Positions 1 to 7,181 of a stretch of DNA of 11,419 nucleotides are shown piece by piece. Source of the stretch: an uncultured Planctomycetaceae bacterium (GTDB lineage: Bacteria; Planctomycetota; Planctomycetia; Pirellulales; Pirellulaceae); NCBI GenBank assembly GCA_903927685.1, contig CAIYOB010001406.1, forward strand, positions 1 through 11,419. The letters are read 5' to 3'. The position numbers were made by a program, and so were the translations under genes. The first letter of the stretch is position 1, and the number at the start of each line of letters is the position of its first letter. Under the pieces are notes generated by a model that was given only the letters and a program-made list of their open reading frames with translations, searched no databases and was not told where the DNA came from.

Positions 1-1
1 G

Positions 2-2821
2 ACGCTGCGAGACTCGAATCGCAGCCTGATTGGGAGGCTCCTGGTCCTGCCGGTCGCCATCCTGGCGGGCGGGCTGAACTCCGCGGCTGCCGAGCCGGTG
101 CCAGACGCCCTCGACAACTACAACGTGGTCTGGGAGAAGCCCAGCGAGAACTACGGCGATTCGCTGCCCCTGGGCAACGGCGACCTCGGGCTGAACGTCT
201 GGGTCGAAGCCGACGGGGATGTCCAGTTCTTCATCAGCAAGACCGACGCCTGGGACGACAATGCGCGGCTGGTCAAGGTCGGCAAAGTCCGCGTGCACCT
301 GGAACCAAATCCTCTCGCCGCAGGCCAGCCGTTTCGCCAGACGCTCCGTCTGCGCGACGGCACGGTCGTGATCGAGGCGGGCCAGGGCGAGCGTCGCACG
401 GTCGTTCGGGTCTGGGCCGACGCCAATCTGCCCGTGATCCACGTGACGGCGGATAGCCCGACGCCCCTGCAAGCCACAGCCGCCATCGAATTATGGCGGA
501 CGGAGCAACAACCTTACACCCAGCTCCAGACCAGCGACATCATGGTCAATCGGCGGTTGCCGGACGGCCAACAAGCCCCGACGATCCTCGAACCCGATAT
601 GGTGCTGGCCGACCAGGCGGGGCGGATCGGCTGGTACCATCACAACGTCAAGTCGGTGGGCCCGCAACTGCTGGGCGAAATCCAGGGCTTGACCGAATTC
701 GGCCAGCCCGACCCGCTGCTGAGGCGGACGTTCGGCGCGATCATCACCGCCGAACGAGGCCAGCGGGTGGATGACTTGCACTTGCAGTCCCCGGCGGCGA
801 CCTCGCAACGGTTCAACGTCTACGTGCTGACGCAACATCCCGCCTCGCCCGCCGAATGGTTGGCCGAAATGGACCGGACGATCGCCCGGATCGAAGCGCT
901 GGACAGCGACACTCGCCGCGCAGCCCACGACCAGTGGTGGTCGGCGTTCTGGGATCGCAGCTGGATCCGCGCCAGCCTGCGGCCCGGCGCCGAAACGACA
1001 GCGGATTCGGTGGCCCCCGCCAACTTGCACCCGGTGCGTCTGGGCCTCGACCAGGGCGGCGGCAACCGCTGGGCCGGCGAGTTCGGACGCGTGAGCTTGT
1101 TTGGCCGGGCGTTGAGCGACCAGGAAGTCCAAGCTCTTGCTCGGGGAGACCGTCAGGCCGCGGTCAGCGACCAGGCGGGTTGGCTGTTTTCCGGCAGCCA
1201 GCCGGGCCCGGTCGCCGATTCCGCCGGCTGGGATCTCACTCACGGACTGACGATCGAAGCCTGGGTGCAGCCAGAGAAACTGCCCGGCGGCGGGGCGCGA
1301 ATCGTGGACAAGATCACCCCGGGCGGCTCGGACGGGTTCCTGCTGGATACGTGCCCCGGCAACAGTCTGCGGTTCATCTGCGGCCAGACGCAACTGAGTC
1401 TGCCGGATGCAGTTCCCGCCGGCCGCTGGACCCATGTAGCCGCGGTGGCCGAGCCGGGCGGCGGCTGCCGGTTGTACGTGGACGGCCGGGCCGTCGGCGG
1501 CGACGCTGCGGCTGCGATTCGCGACGAAGCCGCATACGTCAGCCAGATGTACCACCTGCAGCGGTTCGTCACCGCCTGTGCCGGCCGCGGCCGCTATCCC
1601 ATCAAGTTCAACGGCAGCATCTTCACGGTGCCGTTGCCCGACGGCAAGAGCGACCCGGACTACCGCCGCTGGGGACCGGGTTACTGGTGGCAGAACACGC
1701 GGCTGCCGTATTACGCCATGACGGCCGCCGGCGATTATGACTTGCTGCAGCCCTTGTTCCGGATGTACGCCGACGACTTGCTGGACCTGTGCAAGTACCG
1801 CACTCAGAAATACTGCGGCCACGCCGGGGCCTTCTACCCGGAGTGCATCATGTTCTGGGGGGCGATCTTCAGCGAAACGTACGGCTGGACGCCGTGGGAG
1901 CAGCGGCAGGACAAGCTGCAGGAGAGCGGCTGGCACAAGTGGGAATGGGTCGGCGGCCTGGAACTGTGCTGGCTGATGCTGGACTACTACGAGCACACAC
2001 AGGATCAGGCATTTCTCGAACACACGGTGCTGCCTTTCGCTCGGGAAATCCTGACGTTCTTCGACCAGCACTACGCGACGGACGCCCAGGGCAAGCTGGT
2101 GATGCATCCGTCGCAGGCGCTGGAGACCTGGTGGGAGTGCACCAACCCGATGCCCGAAGTCGCCGGCTGCCTGGCGGTCACCGAGCGACTGCTCGCCTTG
2201 CCGTCGAGTGCCGCCGCCGCGGGCGACCGGGAGTCCTGGCAGCGGCTCCGCGACAAACTGCCGCCGCTGCCGCGGCGCGAGGTCGAGGGACAGCTGGCCC
2301 TGGCGCCGGCTGAGAAGTTCGCTCGCAAGAGCAACATCGAGAATCCGGAACTGTATGCCGTGTTCCCGTTCCGCCTGGTTGCCCTAGGCCGGCCGGACGT
2401 CGACCAGGGTGTGGCGGCCCTGAACCACCGCTGGGACCGCGGTCACAGCGGCTGGCGGCAGGATGATCTGTTCATGGCCTACCTGGGCCTGACCGACGAT
2501 GTCCGCAAGGCCATCGTCAGCCGCGCTCGCCGACACGACCGCGATTCGCGGTTCCCAGCTTTCTGGGGTCCGAATTACGACTGGACTCCGGATCAGTGCC
2601 ACGGCGGCGTGCTGTGCGCGACCCTGCAGTCCATGCTGCTGCAGACCGACGGCCAGCGAATCTTCTTGCTGCCGGCCTGGCCGCAGGACTGGGATGTCGA
2701 CTTCAAACTGCACGCCCCTCAGCAAACGGTGCTGGAGGGCCGCGTGCGCGATGGACGACTCGAAGATCTGAAGGTCACGCCGCCAGGCCGCCGCGCCGAT
2801 GTGGTCCTGCCGGAATCCTGA
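2..2821 (+). CDS. Secreted DUF5703/GH95-like glycosidase with inserted LamG-like region (5' partial)
   Basis: Probable exported glycoside hydrolase acting on a complex polysaccharide; substrate unknown. Residues are numbered from the Val codon at 98. Residues 7-290 match the DUF5703-type beta-sandwich start (DNYNVVWEKPSENYGDSLPLGNG). Residues about 293-480 are a LamG (concanavalin-like) insert. Residues 484-850 are an alpha/alpha-barrel core with ACAGRGRYPIKFNGS and PGYWWQNTRLPYY, and the C-terminal beta domain begins at FLLPAWPQDWDV. The GTG at 98 is not the real start. The frame is open from base 2 and encodes a hydrophobic stretch (LLVLPVAILAGG) ending in NSAAA-EP, a signal peptide with likely cleavage near base 91. 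No ATG, GTG or TTG lies in frame before 98, so translation starts outside the window. Catalytic residues cannot be assigned by eye. It ends 49 nt before the SGNH hydrolase, suggesting co-transcription. The family call is firm; enzymatic activity is inferred. Confidence 0.85.
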   Translation, partial: TLRDSNRSLIGRLLVLPVAILAGGLNSAAAEPVPDALDNYNVVWEKPSENYGDSLPLGNGDLGLNVWVEADGDVQFFISKTDAWDDNARLVKVGKVRVHLEPNPLAAGQPFRQTLRLRDGTVVIEAGQGERRTVVRVWADANLPVIHVTADSPTPLQATAAIELWRTEQQPYTQLQTSDIMVNRRLPDGQQAPTILEPDMVLADQAGRIGWYHHNVKSVGPQLLGEIQGLTEFGQPDPLLRRTFGAIITAERGQRVDDLHLQSPAATSQRFNVYVLTQHPASPAEWLAEMDRTIARIEALDSDTRRAAHDQWWSAFWDRSWIRASLRPGAETTADSVAPANLHPVRLGLDQGGGNRWAGEFGRVSLFGRALSDQEVQALARGDRQAAVSDQAGWLFSGSQPGPVADSAGWDLTHGLTIEAWVQPEKLPGGGARIVDKITPGGSDGFLLDTCPGNSLRFICGQTQLSLPDAVPAGRWTHVAAVAEPGGGCRLYVDGRAVGGDAAAAIRDEAAYVSQMYHLQRFVTACAGRGRYPIKFNGSIFTVPLPDGKSDPDYRRWGPGYWWQNTRLPYYAMTAAGDYDLLQPLFRMYADDLLDLCKYRTQKYCGHAGAFYPECIMFWGAIFSETYGWTPWEQRQDKLQESGWHKWEWVGGLELCWLMLDYYEHTQDQAFLEHTVLPFAREILTFFDQHYATDAQGKLVMHPSQALETWWECTNPMPEVAGCLAVTERLLALPSSAAAAGDRESWQRLRDKLPPLPRREVEGQLALAPAEKFARKSNIENPELYAVFPFRLVALGRPDVDQGVAALNHRWDRGHSGWRQDDLFMAYLGLTDDVRKAIVSRARRHDRDSRFPAFWGPNYDWTPDQCHGGVLCATLQSMLLQTDGQRIFLLPAWPQDWDVDFKLHAPQQTVLEGRVRDGRLEDLKVTPPGRRADVVLPES

Positions 2822-2857
2822 GTTGCCTCGTCGCCAGCACCCATCGCAATAACAATT

Positions 2858-2866
2858 GGAGGGGAG
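2858..2866 (+). promoter_or_regulatory. Shine-Dalgarno that fixes the SGNH hydrolase start
   Basis: GGAGGGGAG stands just before ATG 2871; its core GGAGG ends 8 nt upstream. The longest open frame would begin at TTG 2856, but that codon overlaps this site, so ATG 2871 is the better start. Confidence 0.75.
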
Positions 2867-2870
2867 ACAC

Positions 2871-3650
2871 ATGGTCCGCACTGTCCCGATTCATTTCCGG
2901 CGTGTTGAGGTGATGTCGCTATGGGCCATCTTGGCCTTGAGCGTGGTTCGAGCCGCTCCGGCCGAGGCGCCTCCAAACACCGCCATCGTGCCGGTTCCCA
3001 AGCTGGAGAATGACAGCTACGACTGGTACGCCCGGCACGAAGCGGTGCTTCGGCTCAAGGATCAACTGGCGCCTGAGATCGTGATGATCGGCGATTCGAT
3101 CACTCATTTCTGGGGCGGACCGCCGGAGTCCGCCCCGCAGCGCGGGCCAGCGGCCTGGAAGGACTTGTTCGGCCAGCGTCGCGTGTTGAATCTGGGCTTC
3201 GGCTGGGACCGCACGCAGAACGTCTTGTGGCGTCTGGAGCATGGCGAGTTTGACGGTTTGCGGCCGCGTTACGTGGTGCTCAATATCGGCACCAACAACT
3301 TCTCAGCGACCGCCAACGCCCGAGCCAACACGCCGACGGAGGTTGCCGAGGCGATCCGGACCATTTGCGCCCGCATCCGCGCCACGTCGCCGGACTCGCA
3401 GGTGATCGTCATGGGCGTGCTCCCGCGAGGCGCAAAGGCCGATGACCCGTTCCGGTCGAAGATCCAGGAACTCAACCGCCTGCTGGCCGAGACGGCCCAG
3501 GGTCCCGGCGTCACCTTTCTGGACATCGGCGCACGGTACCTGCTGCCCAACGGCGACCTGCCGCGGACGCTGATGAGCGACTTCTGCCATCCGACAGAGG
3601 AAGGCTATGCGATCTGGGCTGCGGCTCTCAAGCCCTTGCTTCTGCCGTAG
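2871..3650 (+). CDS. Secreted SGNH/GDSL-family hydrolase
   Basis: Probable exported esterase or carbohydrate deacetylase of the SGNH family, closest in pattern to the platelet-activating-factor acetylhydrolase-like group; substrate unknown. From ATG 2871 it has 259 residues. A hydrophobic segment (SLWAILALSVVRAAPAEA) at about residues 16-33 looks like a signal peptide. Block I is IGDSITHFW with nucleophile Ser76. Block II is LNLGFGWDR near residue 110. Block III is GTNN with Asn142. Block V is DFCHP with Asp237 and His240, so the full catalytic set is present. An internal ATG at 2913 is a possible alternative start with a less well placed ribosome site. It follows the glycosidase by 49 nt and probably shares its transcript, which fits removal of acyl groups from the same glycan; that link is inference. 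Confidence 0.88.
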   Translation: MVRTVPIHFRRVEVMSLWAILALSVVRAAPAEAPPNTAIVPVPKLENDSYDWYARHEAVLRLKDQLAPEIVMIGDSITHFWGGPPESAPQRGPAAWKDLFGQRRVLNLGFGWDRTQNVLWRLEHGEFDGLRPRYVVLNIGTNNFSATANARANTPTEVAEAIRTICARIRATSPDSQVIVMGVLPRGAKADDPFRSKIQELNRLLAETAQGPGVTFLDIGARYLLPNGDLPRTLMSDFCHPTEEGYAIWAAALKPLLLP

Positions 3651-3670
3651 CCACGCCTACCACGGACAGA

Positions 3671-4588
3671 CTACTGCGGCTCGCCCAGCGGCATGGCGGC
3701 CGGACTGACGCTCACGCGGGCGGAATCTTCCGGCGCGGGCGGTTCCAGCAGCGGGGCCACCCATTTCGCGACGAAGGCCGGGTGGGTCCAGCCGAAGTGG
3801 CCTCCGGGATGGCCGAGGGAGAACATCTCCGAGGTGTATGCCTGCTGGACGATCGAGGCGGCCGCGGGGCCGGACTCGCCTTCCTCGTCGGTTGGCGGCT
3901 GGAAGCCCACGGCCCCGGCCGCGAACGTGTGGCGTCCTTCACTGGTGCCGACGGCGGTCATCATCACCACCAACAACGGCACGTCCCACGGCGAGTGGAA
4001 ACTGTGAATGCCGAGTTCCGTGCGGCTACTCGCCGTCCGCAGATCGTAATCCGGTGCCAACGTGGCGGCCAGCAGAACGACGGACGAGACCCTCCGTTCC
4101 GGCGGCAAAGCTTCCAGTGTCAGCACCGCCATCGCCGCCCCGCCCGAATAGCCGATCAGGTTCACGGGGCGGCCCGGAAAACGATCCTGGTAATCCATGA
4201 TCTTCCGCGCAAGCTTCCCTGCCTCGCGGCGGTTACGCTCCAGGGCCCGCAGATTGTACAGCAACAGCAGCGGCCCCTCGGTCCAGTCGCACAGTTCGAT
4301 CGCGCACGGGCTGTCCGCCTGTACTAGCCCCCGGACGATGCGGTGCTCCACCTGGCTGCCCCAAATGCCGGGCAGGACCAGGGTGTAGCCCAGTTCTGCC
4401 TTCTCCGGCAGGACCCAGCCCGCCGAGTCGACTTGCGGGACCGCCCCGCAGGGCTGCGCCCATGGCGTCGGACTGCCGGCACACCGCGGCTGGCTCGCGC
4501 AGCCGCCAGCGGCCAAGATCAGTAGGCTCACGGTCACGCAGATCCAGGCAAAGCGCTGCTGCGGTCGGTCTGGCCCCCGAGATCGCAT
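3671..4588 (-). CDS. Putative lipoprotein alpha/beta hydrolase
   Basis: Predicted membrane-anchored serine hydrolase; substrate unknown. From ATG 4588 it has 305 residues. A hydrophobic segment (FAWICVTVSLLILAAGGC) at residues 14-30 ends in AAGGC, a near-canonical lipobox with Cys30 as the lipidation site; the -3 position is Ala rather than the usual Leu. The nucleophile elbow is LIGYSGG with Ser148. His260 and His264, in LGHPGGHFGW near the C-terminus, are candidates for the catalytic His. The acid residue is not certain. The family resembles unspecified alpha/beta hydrolases of planctomycete type and I cannot place it more narrowly. TTG 4597 would add three residues, but the GGAG motif abuts that codon, so ATG 4588 is chosen. 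It converges on the SGNH hydrolase, with 20 nt between the stop codons. Confidence 0.75.
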   Translation of the reverse strand: MRSRGPDRPQQRFAWICVTVSLLILAAGGCASQPRCAGSPTPWAQPCGAVPQVDSAGWVLPEKAELGYTLVLPGIWGSQVEHRIVRGLVQADSPCAIELCDWTEGPLLLLYNLRALERNRREAGKLARKIMDYQDRFPGRPVNLIGYSGGAAMAVLTLEALPPERRVSSVVLLAATLAPDYDLRTASSRTELGIHSFHSPWDVPLLVVMMTAVGTSEGRHTFAAGAVGFQPPTDEEGESGPAAASIVQQAYTSEMFSLGHPGGHFGWTHPAFVAKWVAPLLEPPAPEDSARVSVSPAAMPLGEPQ

Positions 4589-4597
4589 GTCCGTCAA

Positions 4598-4601
4598 CTC
4601 C
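4598..4601 (-). promoter_or_regulatory. Shine-Dalgarno that fixes the lipoprotein hydrolase start
   Basis: On the minus strand GGAG lies 9 nt before ATG 4588. It is directly adjacent to the TTG at 4597, leaving no spacer for that codon, so the ATG is preferred. Confidence 0.55.
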
Positions 4602-4726
4602 GTTTGTCGTCCGCAGATTGCCTACTTCCTGTATAATTGCTCGGATCGGAATAACCTGCACAACAACGTTTTTCGACCTGCCGCTATGCCCGGCACAATC
4701 GGTACAGGCTCCGGACGACCCTGCCG

Positions 4727-4740
4727 CCGTCCCGGGACGG
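4727..4740. repeat. 14-nt perfect palindrome
   Basis: CCGTCCCGGGACGG reads the same on both strands. It lies 12 nt before the first 35-bp repeat. It could be a protein-binding site or chance in GC-rich DNA; there is no loop, so it is not a terminator hairpin. Confidence 0.4.
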
Positions 4741-4752
4741 ATGATTGCCGGG

Positions 4753-4787
4753 GTGGCTGTGGTCGAGTGCAGCGAGCCCACAGTCCG
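4753..4787. repeat. 35-bp direct repeat, copy 1
   Basis: This copy begins GTGGCTGTGGTCGAGTGCAG and ends GCCCACAGTCCG. It is identical to 4823-4857. Within it GGCTGTGG (4755-4762) can pair with CCACAGTCC (4778-4786), giving eight base pairs with one bulged T, extended by an inner TCG/CGA pairing around a 7-nt loop. It may belong to a dispersed palindromic repeat family; that needs the rest of the genome. Confidence 0.9.
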
Positions 4788-4822
4788 ACCTACCAAGGTC
4801 TTGAGCCGCGAGTTGTCGGCTT

Positions 4823-4857
4823 GTGGCTGTGGTCGAGTGCAGCGAGCCCACAGTCCG
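4823..4857. repeat. 35-bp direct repeat, copy 2
   Basis: This is an exact second copy of 4753-4787, in the same orientation, starting exactly 70 bp later. The 35-bp spacer (4788-4822) is not similar to the repeat, although it can form a small GCCG/CGGC stem of its own. The flanks differ outside the 35 bp. Confidence 0.9.
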
Positions 4858-5096
4858 CGGGGATTCCGGGGGGCGAGCCAGCAATTCCCGGCGACCGGCA
4901 AATGTCGCTGCCGCGTGGAGAAAACAGCAGCCGGCACTGCTAGCGGCTTGTCAGCCGATCAGCGGCTTGCCTTCGATTACGCCTCCGGTACGTCCTTGCC
5001 CCCGCGTCCGCCAGTTCCCCGCTGCCGGGCAACGGGACGGTGACAGGCAAGCAACGATTCTGAACACGAGGTACCGGAGACAACCGGGCCAGGATC

Positions 5097-6149
5097 TCAG
5101 GCTCGCCGGCCGTTGAAATCGGCAACGGCGCGGGACATGGCCCGGACATTGGCCGGGGGCATGCCGATCGTCACAGCGCCGCCCAGGGACAGGATCAGCG
5201 GATGCTCGCCCGCTTGCTCCAGCACCTCCATCGATGCGGCGTAGACCTGTTCCGGCGTGCCCTTGACACCCAGTTCCAAGGGGCTGACGTTCCCCATCAG
5301 GCACATCCGGCCTTGCAGCCGTTGGCCGGCCCACGCCACGTCGGTTTGCTTGCCCCAGTTCAAGACATCAAAACCGGTGTCGGGCAGCAAGTCGATGCAG
5401 GCCACCACCGGGGCGTCGTTATGGAAGACCTTGACCCAGTCCCGCGGAAACGCCTCGCAGATTCGCTTCAGGTAGGGGTGCGCGAACTCCAGGTAATGCT
5501 GGCGGCCGATGAACCCGACGATGTCGTCCAGCACGAGGATCCCCTCGACACAATCGCCGATCACCTCGACCTGGGCCTTCATGAAATCGATGGCCAAGTC
5601 GGTGGTCATGTCGAACAGCTGTTTGGCCCGCTCGGGAGCATCCACGATGTCGACCATCAGTTCGGTCACGCCGCGGAAGAACGACGCGATGGTCAGCGGC
5701 CCGCGGGCGTGCACCACGGGGATCGTGTAGCCCGCGTCGAAGATCCGCTGCTTCAGTTTCTGAAAGCGGTACAGGCACAGCGGCATATAGCCGTCGGTGC
5801 GGGGATTGGGCAGCGTCAGCTGGTCCAACTGCTCCATCGGAAACGGCAAGTGTTCGAGATCCGGAATCCGCTTCTCGTACACGTGCATCCGCGTCCCCAG
5901 CGCCGACGGCTCGGCGCCCATGCCGATCTCGGACCACCACGAGGGGAACCAGATGACCTCGGGGAAATCCTCCATGACCCGCAAATTGGCCTGAAACCAC
6001 GCTTCGGGATCGAAGAAGTAGTCCCAGTGACTGATCCCGGCGTAGGGCGGGATCCACGGGCAGTCGACGATCAGGGACAGCGGGATCGGCCCGCCCTGGT
6101 TCTGCCGCTTGGCCGCGGCTTTGAATTGCTGCCATTGGTCGGGTCGCAT
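5097..6149 (-). CDS. Uroporphyrinogen decarboxylase-superfamily protein (MtaA/CmuA-like fold, function unknown)
   Basis: Cytoplasmic protein of 350 residues with no signal peptide, predicted to be a TIM barrel of the UroD/methyltransferase superfamily. Features supporting this are the HARGPLTIASFFRG segment (about 147-160), LVLDDIVGFI (206-214), VFHNDAPV (241-248), DVLNWGKQTD (261-270) and the C-terminal SLGGAVTIGMPPANV (321-335), which corresponds to the glycine-rich end of the family. It is not HemE, because the N-terminal substrate-binding motif of true uroporphyrinogen decarboxylases is absent. It also lacks the His-x-Cys...Cys zinc ligands of MtaA/MtbA corrinoid methyltransferases: His243 is followed by Asn-Asp, and the later position is Leu-Gly-Gly. 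A longer frame to 6506 exists but runs over the upstream gene and has no family similarity there. It follows the isomerase-like gene by 47 nt. Confidence 0.82.
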   Translation of the reverse strand: MRPDQWQQFKAAAKRQNQGGPIPLSLIVDCPWIPPYAGISHWDYFFDPEAWFQANLRVMEDFPEVIWFPSWWSEIGMGAEPSALGTRMHVYEKRIPDLEHLPFPMEQLDQLTLPNPRTDGYMPLCLYRFQKLKQRIFDAGYTIPVVHARGPLTIASFFRGVTELMVDIVDAPERAKQLFDMTTDLAIDFMKAQVEVIGDCVEGILVLDDIVGFIGRQHYLEFAHPYLKRICEAFPRDWVKVFHNDAPVVACIDLLPDTGFDVLNWGKQTDVAWAGQRLQGRMCLMGNVSPLELGVKGTPEQVYAASMEVLEQAGEHPLILSLGGAVTIGMPPANVRAMSRAVADFNGRRA

Positions 6150-6156
6150 GGAGAGG

Positions 6157-6164
6157 TCCTTTCC
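6157..6164 (-). promoter_or_regulatory. Shine-Dalgarno that fixes the UroD-like start
   Basis: On the minus strand GGAAAGGA ends 7 nt before ATG 6149. It supports this start over the longer open frame that overlaps the isomerase-like gene. Confidence 0.65.
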
Positions 6165-6196
6165 GATCACAGAAGGGGGCCGGTGGGCCGGCAGTC

Positions 6197-7117
6197 TCAC
6201 ACGTCGCAGACACGCACGCCGTGGCGCAAGGCCGACAGCTTGTCGGGCCACGTGGGGATGAACTCGTGGGCCACAAACCCGTCGTAGCCGACGTCCAGCA
6301 GCGCCCGCATCACGGCGGGATAGTTGATTTCCTGGGTCTCGTCCAACTCTCCGCGGCCCGGCACGCCAGCGGTGTGGACGTGGCCGATGTAGTCCTTGTA
6401 CTGGCGAATCCGACGGATCACGTCGCCGTTCATGACCTGCACATGGTAGATGTCGAACAACAGCTTCATCCGCGGCGAATCGACGCGTTTGAGCAGATCG
6501 ACACACAACTCGACGTCGTCGCCGAAGTACCCTGGATGGCCCTTCATGGGATGCGTGTCATCCCGCGAGTTCAAATGTTCCAGGCACAGGTTGACGCCCT
6601 TTTGTTCGGCGTCAGGGAGCACCTGTTTCCAGCATTCGACGCAATTGCGGATGGCTTGTTCGTCGGAGATTCCGGCCACGCGCATGCCGGTGAACGTGAT
6701 CACGTTCGGGCAGCCGAACTGGACGGCGACGTCGATGCCCTCGCGAAGTTTGTCGACACACAACTGGCGGTTCTCAGGATCCAGCGGCCCCTTGGTGAAT
6801 CCGTGCGAGCCGACCAAGGAGACCCGCAGGCCCCGTTCGCGGATCTGGGGATAGAATTCCCGCCCCACGCCTTCCATCGCGGGCATGCCCATGCGGTGGC
6901 AGGCGTTGATCAGGTCGGCGGTCGGGATCGGATTGTAGCACCAGCCCATGACGGAGTGCTTGATCCGGCCATGTTCGATGCGATAGTCCTCGGCCGGCGC
7001 GGCAGTCGGTGCCGCGGCAGCGGGTTGGGCCGCCCAGGCCGTGGCGGCGGCCGCCGCGGTAGCGCAGAAAGTGCGTCGGGAGATCCGTGGGACAGGCGTT
7101 GAAGTCGAGGCGGCCAT
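6197..7117 (-). CDS. Tat-exported sugar phosphate isomerase/epimerase-like TIM barrel
   Basis: Predicted exported metal-dependent TIM-barrel protein of the xylose isomerase-like/hydroxypyruvate isomerase-like (AP endonuclease 2) superfamily; 306 residues. Residues 11-36 are a twin-arginine signal (RISRRTF, then an Ala-rich hydrophobic stretch), so it should be exported folded. Candidate metal ligands in the usual order are Glu180 (CLEHLNSR), Asp222 (FDIYHVQ), His248 (GHVHTAGVPGRGELD) and Glu285 (HEFIP). The GVPGR segment resembles hydroxypyruvate isomerase, but cytoplasmic Hyi enzymes lack a Tat signal, so the substrate should not be assumed. ATG 7117 has GAGGAG (7126-7131, minus strand) 8 nt upstream. 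It lies 64 nt after the formate-tetrahydrofolate ligase gene and 47 nt before the UroD-like gene. Confidence 0.85.
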   Translation of the reverse strand: MAASTSTPVPRISRRTFCATAAAAATAWAAQPAAAAPTAAPAEDYRIEHGRIKHSVMGWCYNPIPTADLINACHRMGMPAMEGVGREFYPQIRERGLRVSLVGSHGFTKGPLDPENRQLCVDKLREGIDVAVQFGCPNVITFTGMRVAGISDEQAIRNCVECWKQVLPDAEQKGVNLCLEHLNSRDDTHPMKGHPGYFGDDVELCVDLLKRVDSPRMKLLFDIYHVQVMNGDVIRRIRQYKDYIGHVHTAGVPGRGELDETQEINYPAVMRALLDVGYDGFVAHEFIPTWPDKLSALRHGVRVCDV

Positions 7118-7181
7118 GGTACGAACTCCTCGGGTACGCGTTGGGTACAGCGGCGGACAGAATCCACGGGATCTAGCGCGC

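Larger units (their letters stand above)
4602..5096. other. Long intergenic region without a convincing gene
   Basis: About 495 nt lie between the 3' end of the UroD-like gene and the 5' end of the lipoprotein gene, both on the minus strand. The open frames crossing it on either strand have no recognisable domain or good ribosome site. What it does hold is a small AT-richer patch at about 4629-4640, a 14-nt perfect palindrome at 4727-4740, two exact copies of a 35-bp repeat, and a short direct repeat AGCGGCTTG at 4942-4950 and 4961-4969. The promoter of the lipoprotein gene should lie near the 4589-4660 end, but no matched -35/-10 pair is visible. No tRNA-like fold or U-tailed terminator hairpin was seen. 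Confidence 0.6.

Noticed and set aside
491..2107. 538-codon minus-strand open frame opposite the glycosidase
   Set aside because: The plus strand carries recognisable DUF5703 and LamG sequence throughout; the reverse frame has no domain.
3651..3670. Terminator between the convergent SGNH and lipoprotein genes
   Set aside because: The 20-nt gap has only a possible 4-bp GTAG/CTAC stem reaching into the stop codon, and no U-tract.
4632..4637. Perfect TATAAT on the plus strand
   Set aside because: There is no matching -35 at 16-18 nt and no plus-strand gene downstream. It is probably chance within a short AT-rich patch. The minus-strand reading (TATACA, 4630-4635) also lacks a -35.
4753..4857. 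CRISPR-like look: two 35-bp repeats around a 35-bp spacer
   Set aside because: There are only two units, no leader-like AT-rich stretch and no cas genes in the window. A dispersed repeat or local duplication is more likely.
5097..6149. HemE (haem pathway uroporphyrinogen decarboxylase)
   Set aside because: The N-terminal substrate-binding motif of HemE is absent; only the superfamily barrel and C-terminal Gly-rich motif match.
5097..6506. Longer 469-residue version of the UroD-like protein
   Set aside because: The first 119 residues are out-of-frame translation of the isomerase-like gene, and a good ribosome site precedes ATG 6149.
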